34,383 bases of DNA from Devosia nanyangense (GTDB lineage Bacteria; Pseudomonadota; Alphaproteobacteria; Rhizobiales; Devosiaceae). Below, piece after piece: positions 1 through 5,870 of the stretch. A model generated the notes under the pieces. The model made no database searches and was not told the origin of the DNA. It saw only the letters and a program-made list of their open reading frames with translations. Position 1 is the stretch's first letter. The number at the start of each line of letters is the position of its first letter. The stretch is taken from the NCBI GenBank assembly GCA_016213505.1, contig JACRAF010000013.1, positions 1-34,383 on the forward strand, given 5' to 3'. The position numbers and the translations under genes are program-made.

Positions 1-650
1 CGGAACCGTTCGGTCAAAGCGGCAAGAGCCGGTAAGCCGAAGAAACCCAAGCGATGCGACCACCGCCCCCGTCACGTCCACCGGCACTTCGTCGGTACCC
101 CGCGCTAGAGGGTGAACGCGAGGGGGAGAATAATACGGCTGAAAAGCGCGGGGATAAGTCGGGGTGTCGGGGCGACAAGGGATTGATGCTCCATACGTTT
201 TTGGTGCGATCAAGAGTCACTTCGGTGGACGTGGCCGCCCCCTCCACCACCTCCGGCGGTCCCCCTCCCCCGCGTCTGCGACGCAGGGGAGGAACCCGAC
301 TGCGATGCCGGTGCCGGCAGAGGTTGCAGTCGGGTTCCGACTGAGCGATCCGCTCCAAGGATACGCGCAGTCGACTCCCACCGCTTGTCGCCGCAAGGGG
401 GAGGAGAATCTCGGCTGAGAGCCCGAATTGGACCAACCCAACGCCGCCATTGCCGTGGCCATCCCGGCTCAAATCGATCCAGTGGATCGATTTGACCGCT
501 CCGCCGTGGCCTCGAAGCCCCGCAAGGGGAAGGGCATCCCGACTGAGAGCCCGAAATGCCGGTCCGCTCCCCTGCCCCATTTCAGTCCCATTCGGCGGTG
601 ACGATCACGGGATGGTGAGGGGGTAGTTCCGGCCTTGGCGAGGGGCTGGT
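1..650. repeat. Intergenic repeat mosaic without a convincing gene
   Basis: I see no supportable gene in this stretch; the open frames on both strands are arginine/proline-rich and look like shadows of GC-rich DNA. It holds several repeat fragments. Positions 233-272 match 8326-8365 inside cobN at 37 of 40 bases. A direct repeat occurs at 391-427 and 519-555 (shared core CTGAGAGCCCGAA), spaced 128 bp apart. A perfect palindrome with 11-bp arms and a 3-base loop lies at 470-494. The first ~108 bases are open in frame 1 with a Lys/Arg-rich translation, so the tail of a gene from upstream cannot be excluded, but nothing identifies one. Confidence 0.6.
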
Positions 651-668
651 GTGACCGGGAGTCCAGCA

Positions 669-1424
669 ATGGCTCACACGCTGCTTGCCAGGCTCAAGGA
701 CAATCTGCTGTTGCGCGCTTCGGTGGCGACGGTGGCGGCGTTTGTGGTGCTGGGGGTCGCCAGCGGAGCGCTGCCGGTGATGTGCCTGGCGGGCGCGGCG
801 GCGTGCAATGCCGACGCCGACAGCGCGCCGGGCGTACCGGCGACGCTCACTGCGACGGACCCCATACCGGCGGCGGCCGAACCCGCGGCAGAGGTGGCGG
901 CCATCGCCGCACCGGTGGGACCGACGCTGACGCGCAACGATGTGGTGGCGGCGACGTTCGCGCTGCTCGAGGTGCCGCTCACGGCACCGGCAACCGCGCC
1001 GACGACGCGCAAGGTGCGTACCACCGCGATCCATCTCGGCGCCACAAAACCCGCACCGCTGACGCCGGCAGCACCGGCGACGGATGCGGCGCCGGTCGAG
1101 CTGGTGGCGGACGTCTCGAACGAGGTGCCGGACGCCGAACCGCTCGCCCTGACGGAACCATCGTCCGCGCCCGAGACCGCCGCCCAGGTGGCGACCGAGC
1201 TCTCGATCGAGCCGACCGCACCGGCGCATTCGCAGAGCGCCGTGGTGCGCGGCAAGGGCGCCAATGTGCGCTCGAGCCCGACCAAGGGGACGGGCAACGT
1301 GCTGTTCGCGCTCAGCGGCGGGGCGACGGTGACGATCGTTCAGAGCCAGCGGGGCTGGCTGAAGATCACCGACGATCGCGGCCGCAGCGGCTGGGTGTAT
1401 GGCGAGTATCTCGACCGGGGGTGA
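669..1424 (+). CDS. Exported/membrane-anchored protein with C-terminal bacterial SH3 domain
   Basis: 251 residues from ATG 669, which has GGGAG seven bases upstream; GTG 651 (257 residues) is the alternative start. The N-terminus has a short basic stretch followed by a hydrophobic segment (about residues 17-40), consistent with a signal anchor or signal peptide. Residues ~45-185 are a low-complexity Ala/Pro/Thr-rich linker. The last ~60 residues contain the SH3b pattern GANVRSSPTKG...GWLKI...GWVYGEYL, a fold usually thought to bind peptidoglycan or envelope partners. The function is unknown. The gene is followed immediately by a repeat fragment and then the cation transporter gene. Confidence is good for the SH3 domain and low for any specific role. 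Confidence 0.75.
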   Translation: MAHTLLARLKDNLLLRASVATVAAFVVLGVASGALPVMCLAGAAACNADADSAPGVPATLTATDPIPAAAEPAAEVAAIAAPVGPTLTRNDVVAATFALLEVPLTAPATAPTTRKVRTTAIHLGATKPAPLTPAAPATDAAPVELVADVSNEVPDAEPLALTEPSSAPETAAQVATELSIEPTAPAHSQSAVVRGKGANVRSSPTKGTGNVLFALSGGATVTIVQSQRGWLKITDDRGRSGWVYGEYLDRG

Positions 1425-1426
1425 CC

Positions 1427-1490
1427 AACCCTCATCCGTCTCGCGCTGCGCGCGATCCACCTTCTGTCTCAAGAGGAGAAGGAAGGAGGG
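1427..1490. repeat. Fragment of the GGGGAGAGGG-type palindromic repeat
   Basis: Directly after the SH3 gene, the segment with CCCTCATCCG, GCGCTGCGCGC and CCACCTTCT followed by GAGGAGAAGG resembles one arm of the elements found inside cobN (7304-7336) and at 24423-24455. It appears to be a half or decayed copy. It keeps an open frame that artificially joins the frames on either side. Confidence 0.55.
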
Positions 1491-1594
1491 CCAGCCGGGA
1501 TGATCCTCGGCGAAGCCGGGCGCAGTTTGTCCTTGATCCTCTGGCGACCAGAGCAACTACTTGGGCTCCGCGCGAAACGAATCACAGGCTCAAA

Positions 1595-2233
1595 ATGAGC
1601 GCCGGGCACGACCACGCCGACAGCTTCGACGGCATGAACGACAACTACAAGCGGCGGCTGATCGCAGTGACGGCGATCAACATCACGATGTTTTTGGTCG
1701 AGATGGGCGCCGGGCAGCTCTCGGGATCGCAGGCGCTCAAGGCCGACGCGCTCGATTTCTTCGCCGACGGCGTCACCTATGCGCTGAGCTTCTGGGCCAT
1801 CGGCAAGCCGATGCGCATCCGCACCGGGGCGGCGGTGCTGAAGGGCGCGAGCCTGTTGGCGATGGGCCTGTGGATTGCCGGAACGACCCTCTACCAATTC
1901 TTCGTCCACGGCATTCCGGTGCCCGAGGTGATGGGCAGCGTCGGCTTTCTGGCGCTCGCGGCGAACCTCTTCTCGGTCTACCTGCTGATGGCCTACAAGG
2001 ACGGCGACGCCAATATCCGCTCGGTGTGGCTGTGCTCGCGCAACGACGCCATCGGCAATGTGGCAGTGATGATCGCGGCCGGGCTGGTGGCGTTGCTCAA
2101 TTCGGGCGCGCCCGACCTGATCGTCGCCGGCGTGATGGCGGCGTTGTTCCTGAGCTCGTCGTATCAGATCCTGCGGCAGTCGTGGGCCGAATGGCAGAGT
2201 GGCGGGCACGACCACGAGCACGGAGAGCATTGA
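1595..2233 (+). CDS. Small CDF-type cation transporter
   Basis: 212 residues from ATG 1595; the longer open frame upstream is unrelated sequence crossing a repeat. The protein looks like the membrane half of a cation diffusion facilitator, with about six hydrophobic segments and no C-terminal cytoplasmic dimerisation domain. The candidate metal-site pattern in TM2 is DALDFFAD; TM5 has RNDAIGN, where the usual second Asp is an Asn. Histidine-rich tails occur at both ends (GHDH near residue 4 and GHDHEHGEH at the end), typical of Zn/Co/Ni transporters. Family knowledge suggests metal/proton antiport out of the cytoplasm; the metal is not readable from sequence. The next gene overlaps its stop by one base (TGATG), so the two are probably coupled. 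A strong Shine-Dalgarno is not obvious. Confidence 0.8.
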   Translation: MSAGHDHADSFDGMNDNYKRRLIAVTAINITMFLVEMGAGQLSGSQALKADALDFFADGVTYALSFWAIGKPMRIRTGAAVLKGASLLAMGLWIAGTTLYQFFVHGIPVPEVMGSVGFLALAANLFSVYLLMAYKDGDANIRSVWLCSRNDAIGNVAVMIAAGLVALLNSGAPDLIVAGVMAALFLSSSYQILRQSWAEWQSGGHDHEHGEH

Positions 2234-2721
2234 TGTGGAGGCTGCTGGCGCTGCTGGTGCTGCTGGTGCTGCTGGTGCTGCTGGCAACGCGCGCCCTCGG
2301 CGCGGACTGGAGCCATTACGACAACGCGCGCTTCGGCTACGGCATCGACGTGCCGCCGGGGTTCGCCGGGCGCGGCGAGGCGGAGAACGGCGACGGACAG
2401 GTGTTCACGACGCCGGTGGCGACGCTCACGGTGTTCGGTGGGTACATCATGGCGGCGGACTTCGAAGCCGAGGTGAAGCAGCGCCGGGACTGGGCGGCGG
2501 CGGAGGGCTGGGCCCTCACCTACCAGGTGACGACGCCGGACAGAGCGAGCTTTTCGGGCAGGCACGGCGCCCGCATTCTCTATGCGCGGATGATCGCGCT
2601 CTGCGGCGGGACGGCGTTCGGCATGTTCGAACTCGAATATTCGGTGGCCGATATCCAGCCGTTCGATCCGGTGGTCACGCGGCTGGTGCAGTCGCTGCGG
2701 GCAAGTGGCGATTGTCCGTGA
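2233..2721 (+). CDS. Small exported protein, function unknown
   Basis: 162 residues. The ATG overlaps the stop of the cation transporter. The first ~25 residues form a signal peptide made almost only of Leu, Val and Ala, ending near ATRALGADW, so cleavage after ALGA is likely. The mature part has a conserved-looking start (YDNARFGYGIDVPPGF) and two cysteines, one near residue 129 and one third from the end. I do not recognise a family. The context suggests an envelope protein co-expressed with the cation transporter. It converges on the DUF486 gene with a single base between the stops, leaving no room for a dedicated terminator. Confidence 0.7.
   Translation: MWRLLALLVLLVLLVLLATRALGADWSHYDNARFGYGIDVPPGFAGRGEAENGDGQVFTTPVATLTVFGGYIMAADFEAEVKQRRDWAAAEGWALTYQVTTPDRASFSGRHGARILYARMIALCGGTAFGMFELEYSVADIQPFDPVVTRLVQSLRASGDCP
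2241..2285 (+). repeat. Five 9-bp tandem repeats inside a signal-peptide coding region
   Basis: Five consecutive copies of GCTGCTGGY (Y = C or T) encode the Leu/Val/Ala core of the signal peptide of the 2233-2721 gene. Copy-number change would alter the hydrophobic core by three residues per unit without shifting the frame. Confidence 0.85.
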
Positions 2722-2722
2722 G

Positions 2723-3079
2723 CTATTTCAGCGGACCGCGGAAGATAAAGAAGGCGCCGATGGCGATGAGGCCGAAGCCGACCGCGTGGTTCCAGGTCAG
2801 CTTTTCGCCGAGCACGAACACGGCGAAGCCGACGAACACGGCCAGCGATATCACCTCCTGGATGGTCTTGAGTTCGGCCGCCGAATAGGTGCCGTAGCCG
2901 ATGCGGTTGGCGGGCACCGCCAACCAGTATTCGACCAGCGCAATGGTCCAGCTCGCCATCACCGCCGCCCACATCGGGGCGCCGGGAAATTTGAGGTGGC
3001 CGTACCAGGCGGTGGTCATGAACAGATTCGAGCCGATCAACAGCAGGACCGGCAACACGGCGGGCGACAGCAACGGCAT
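2723..3079 (-). CDS. DMT-superfamily small membrane protein (DUF486)
   Basis: 118 residues with four hydrophobic segments, about residues 5-25, 35-53, 73-90 and 97-114. The pattern TTAWYGHLKF near residue 22 and WTIALVEYWLAVPANRIGY in the middle match the DUF486 family (PF04342), integral inner-membrane proteins of the drug/metabolite transporter superfamily with no established substrate. Length is normal for the family. It is transcribed away from the cobalamin riboswitch, whose aptamer begins about 65 bases upstream of its start, so the short gap between them holds two divergent promoters. Confidence 0.85.
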   Translation of the reverse strand: MPLLSPAVLPVLLLIGSNLFMTTAWYGHLKFPGAPMWAAVMASWTIALVEYWLAVPANRIGYGTYSAAELKTIQEVISLAVFVGFAVFVLGEKLTWNHAVGFGLIAIGAFFIFRGPLK

Positions 3080-3142
3080 GGGGCGACTCGGACCGCGGGA
3101 CGATACCGTTGCTTAGCGTCTGCGGCTGTGGCACTGCTAGTG

Positions 3143-3336
3143 CGCTGGTTCCTCAAACCACAGGGCGCGAGGATCAAAAGGGAACACGGTGAGGCGTACC
3201 CATCAGGGACCGAAACCGTGGCTGCCCCCGCAACTGTAAGCGGCGAGCGAGCTTCGAGCATGCCACTGGCGGCCCATTCAGGGCGGCCGGGAAGGCCGAA
3301 GAGCGCAGCGACCCGCGAGCCAGGAGACCTGCCAGC
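3143..3336 (+). ncRNA. Cobalamin (adenosylcobalamin) riboswitch
   Basis: All landmarks of the B12 aptamer are present in order: GGTTCCTC and GGGAACACGGTGAGGC near the 5' end, then the core block GCCCCCGCAACTGTAAGCGG at 3223-3242, the CATGCCACTGG segment at 3259-3269, GGGAAGGCCG, and the B12 box AGCCAGGAGACCTGCC at 3318-3333. It lies 110 bases upstream of cbtB on the same strand. By family knowledge, high adenosylcobalamin binds the aptamer and shuts off the downstream cobalt uptake and synthesis genes. A palindromic repeat sits between the aptamer and the gene, where the expression platform would be. Confidence 0.95.
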
Positions 3337-3346
3337 ACGATGGGGA

Positions 3347-3388
3347 GCATTTCCGGAAAAGTGGTCCCACTTTTCCGGTTCGAAATGC
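3347..3388. repeat. Palindromic repeat between riboswitch and cbtB
   Basis: A 42-bp near-perfect palindrome: outer arms GCATTTC and GAAATGC, inner arms CCGGAAAAGTGG and CCACTTTTCCGG around a two-base loop. This is the GGAAAAGTGG-type repeat common between genes in Hyphomicrobiales. A related copy is at 31239-31283. In the cbtB leader RNA it would fold into a very stable hairpin just after the B12 aptamer. Confidence 0.85.
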
Positions 3389-3446
3389 GACCCGCACATT
3401 TGAGCGAGAAGCTCATCTTCACCGTGCACACGGAGGGTGTCCGCAC

Positions 3447-3629
3447 ATGAATACCACGGCAGAACTCTCGGCCGTTTCCGGCCTTACGCTTTCGCAGCGG
3501 CTCGTCGCCGGGCTGCTGGCCCTGATTCTCGGCTTCGTGCTGATCGGCACCATCGGCTTTGCCAGCGACATGGCCGTCCACAACGGCGCGCACGACACGC
3601 GACACGCGCTCGGCTTCCCCTGCCACTGA
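3447..3629 (+). CDS. cbtB: Cobalt transporter subunit CbtB
   Basis: 60 residues. One transmembrane helix (about residues 20-42) is followed by the signature histidine-rich tail HNGAHDTRHALGFPCH. Length and tail are typical of CbtB, the small partner of CbtA in a proposed cobalt importer of the inner membrane that is widespread in alphaproteobacteria and regularly B12-riboswitch controlled. The start has GGAGGG nine bases upstream. It is the first gene after the riboswitch and is followed by cbtA after 78 bases. Confidence 0.93.
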   Translation: MNTTAELSAVSGLTLSQRLVAGLLALILGFVLIGTIGFASDMAVHNGAHDTRHALGFPCH

Positions 3630-3707
3630 TCGCATGGCCCGGGCGCTGGGGCTCGCTTTGCGGGCCCGCAGCGATCGGGCGTCCGACCCACAGACAAGGG
3701 GACATCG

Positions 3708-4424
3708 ATGAAGCTGTTTCAGCGATTGTTTTTCGCTGCCGTTCTCAGCGGGCTGACGGCCGGCGCCGTGATGGCGGGGCTGCAGCAATGGCGCGTCGCG
3801 CCGCTGATCCTGCAAGCGGAAGTTTTCGAGCAGGCGGAAGCGGCAGCGCCCAAGCACGAAGCGGCGGCTCCCACCGAGGCTCACGATGAGGATGGCTGGG
3901 CGCCGCAGGACGGGGCGGAGCGCATTGGCTACACCGTCGCCGCCGACCTGCTGACGGCGGTCGGCTTCGCCTTCGTGCTCGCCGCGGCATCGGTGCTGAG
4001 CGGCATCGAGGTGACGGCGCGCAACGGCGTGGTCTGGGGGCTCGCGGGCTATCTGGCGTTCCAGCTGGCGCCGGCCTTCGGGCTGCCGCCCGAGCTGCCC
4101 GGGATGCCAGCGGCGGAGCTGGTGAGCCGCCAGGTCTGGTGGTGGGGCTCAGCGCTGGCCACGGCGACGGCGATCTTCGGCATCGCCAAATTCCGCAACG
4201 GACCGGCGCTGGCGATCGGGGCGGTGCTGTTGGTTTTGCCGCACGTCATCGGCGCGCCGCCGCAGCCGGAGGAGGCCTCGAGCGTGCCGGCGCATCTGGC
4301 GACATCGTTCGCCGCCTCGACGCTGGCGGTTGGAGCGGCGTTCTGGCTGGCGCTGGGGCCGCTCTATGGCTGGCTGAGCGAACGATTGGCGCGGACGCCC
4401 GCAACCACGAAGGCGATGGCATGA
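3708..4424 (+). CDS. cbtA: Cobalt transporter subunit CbtA
   Basis: 238 residues with about five hydrophobic segments: an N-terminal helix (residues 7-25), then helices starting near residues 75, 105, 145 and 200. A charged, His-containing loop (about residues 48-68, with KHEAAAPTEAHDEDGW) follows the first helix. This matches the CbtA family, the main membrane subunit of the CbtAB cobalt uptake system. AAGGGG lies six bases before the ATG. Its stop overlaps the cobW start (ATGA), so the two are translationally coupled. Cobalt specificity is inferred from the family and the B12 riboswitch upstream. Confidence 0.93.
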   Translation: MKLFQRLFFAAVLSGLTAGAVMAGLQQWRVAPLILQAEVFEQAEAAAPKHEAAAPTEAHDEDGWAPQDGAERIGYTVAADLLTAVGFAFVLAAASVLSGIEVTARNGVVWGLAGYLAFQLAPAFGLPPELPGMPAAELVSRQVWWWGSALATATAIFGIAKFRNGPALAIGAVLLVLPHVIGAPPQPEEASSVPAHLATSFAASTLAVGAAFWLALGPLYGWLSERLARTPATTKAMA

Positions 4425-5473
4425 GCAAGATCCCCGTCACCGTGATCACCGGCTTTCTCGGGGCCGACAAGACGACGCTGATCCGGCACCTGCTCGGCCA
4501 CGCCAAGGGCAAGCGGATCGCGCTCGTCATCAACGAGTTCGGCGATCTGGGGGTGGACAAGCAAGTGCTGGCCGCCTGCGGCGAGGAGACCTGCCGCGAG
4601 GAGGATATGATCGAGCTCAGCAATGGCTGCATCTGCTGCACCGTGGCCGAGGACTTCATCCCGACGATGGAAACGCTGTTGGGGCGGGCCGAGCGTCCCG
4701 ACCACATCGTCATCGAGACCTCGGGACTGGCGCTGCCGCAGCCCTTGATCCGCGCCTTCAACTGGCCCGAGATCAAGGCGCAGGTGACAGTCGACGCGGT
4801 GGTGACGGTGGTCGACGCGGCGGCGCTCAGCGAAGGCCGGTTCGCCGCCGACGAAGCGGCGGTCGCCCGGCAGCGGGCCGCCGACCAGATGCTCGACCAC
4901 GCGACGCCGCTGGGCGAATTGTTCAAGGACCAGCTGGTCGCGGCCGACCTGATCATCGTCAACAAGACCGACCTGGTGGGTGAGGACGCCCTGGTGGCCG
5001 TCGAGACGCGGCTCGGCGCGGAAATGCGGCCGGGCACCGGCATGATCCGCGCCAGGAACGGCCATGTCGACATCGCGGCGCTGCTCGGCCTCGGGCTCGC
5101 CAGCGAGGACCACCTCGCGGGCCGGGACAGCGCGCACGAACTCGAGCATGGCGGCGAAGGCCACGAGCACGACGAGTTCGATTCGTTCTCGCTGAGGCTG
5201 CCCGATGGAATCAGCCGCGACGACCTGCTGGCGACGATCGAGCGGACGATCCGGGCGCACGATGTGCTGCGGCTCAAGGGTTTTGCGGCGCTGCCGGGGA
5301 GCGAGGCGCGTCTTGCCGTCCAGGCGGTGGGGCCACGGCTCAATGTGTGGTTCGATCGGCCGTGGAAGGCCGGCGAAGTGCGCGAGACGGCGCTGGTGGT
5401 GATCGGGGAAAGCCCGCTCGACCGCGCCGCGATTACGGCGAGCCTGACCGGCTCGATTGCGGCGGCGGCATAA
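4421..5473 (+). CDS. cobW: CobW-type GTPase/metallochaperone with altered Walker A
   Basis: 350 residues from the ATG that overlaps the cbtA stop. It belongs to the COG0523 G3E family; CobW is needed in aerobic cobalamin synthesis and is thought to deliver cobalt to the CobNST chelatase. The metal-binding motif GCICC is present (about residues 69-73), as are the NKTDLV guanine-specificity motif (about residue 185) and a His-rich loop (HELEHGGEGHEHDEF, near residue 245). The C-terminal CobW_C domain follows. Oddity: the P-loop reads GFLGADKTT at residues 11-19, where Asp16 replaces the Gly found in GxxxxGKT. A single GGC-to-GAC change would explain this. It should weaken or abolish nucleotide binding unless it is a sequencing error. 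Confidence 0.92.
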   Translation: MSKIPVTVITGFLGADKTTLIRHLLGHAKGKRIALVINEFGDLGVDKQVLAACGEETCREEDMIELSNGCICCTVAEDFIPTMETLLGRAERPDHIVIETSGLALPQPLIRAFNWPEIKAQVTVDAVVTVVDAAALSEGRFAADEAAVARQRAADQMLDHATPLGELFKDQLVAADLIIVNKTDLVGEDALVAVETRLGAEMRPGTGMIRARNGHVDIAALLGLGLASEDHLAGRDSAHELEHGGEGHEHDEFDSFSLRLPDGISRDDLLATIERTIRAHDVLRLKGFAALPGSEARLAVQAVGPRLNVWFDRPWKAGEVRETALVVIGESPLDRAAITASLTGSIAAAA

Positions 5474-5801
5474 CCTCAGGGATCAGCGAGGCCGCGAGGA
5501 ACAGCAGTCCGGCCAGGGCAAACGGAGCGCCCAGCATGACGTTTACCCAGAAGGAATTGCCGAGGAGCGCGAACGGCAGCAGGGCAATGACGAGATAGAC
5601 GAGACCGCCGGCGACCGGCCATCGCCAGGCCAACACGAGCACGGCGATCAGTGCGAAGCTCGGAAGCAGGTGCATGACCAGCCCGACGCCGAACTCGGCG
5701 AGTGAGAGGCCAGAGCCGAAGACATCGAGGGCAAACAGCGAAATGAAGCAGATGCCGAGGATGGCGACGAGACGGGCAGCGATGATCAAGGCTCGGGACA
5801 T
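5433..5801 (-). CDS. Small four-helix membrane protein, function unknown
   Basis: 122 residues from ATG 5801, preceded by AGGTG at good spacing. Four hydrophobic segments occur at about residues 5-23, 31-52, 56-75 and 80-108, and contain YLVIALLPFALLGNSFWVN. It resembles small uncharacterised membrane proteins annotated only by DUF; no function is known. Its 3' end overlaps the end of cobW by 41 bases on the other strand. Its start lies 69 bases from the cobN start, divergent from it. It therefore interrupts what is otherwise a one-direction B12 gene block, and any transcript reading from cobW into cobN would be antisense to it. Confidence 0.75.
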   Translation of the reverse strand: MSRALIIAARLVAILGICFISLFALDVFGSGLSLAEFGVGLVMHLLPSFALIAVLVLAWRWPVAGGLVYLVIALLPFALLGNSFWVNVMLGAPFALAGLLFLAASLIPEVMPPPQSSRSGSP

Positions 5802-5870
5802 GGATGACACCTGCCGCAACGCCGCGCGCCGGGTTTTGATCGGCGTCAAGCGGCGGGGGGCCGGGCGCTG

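Noticed and set aside
1..108. The 3' end of an upstream gene with a Lys/Arg-rich tail in frame 1
   Set aside because: Only 35 codons are visible and the translation matches no family, so a gene cannot be supported.
582..1556. A 324-codon minus-strand frame
   Set aside because: Arg/His-rich translation without domain, opposite the SH3 gene with its clear SH3b motif.
635..2233. One 532-residue protein joining the SH3 region and the cation transporter
   Set aside because: The N-terminal part is the wrong frame of the SH3 gene and the middle crosses a repeat fragment; only the part from 1595 is a real protein.
3109..3140. A sigma70 promoter for the B12 riboswitch (TTGCTT and TGCTAG)
   Set aside because: The spacing is about 20 bases and the hexamers are weak, so it was not listed as a feature.
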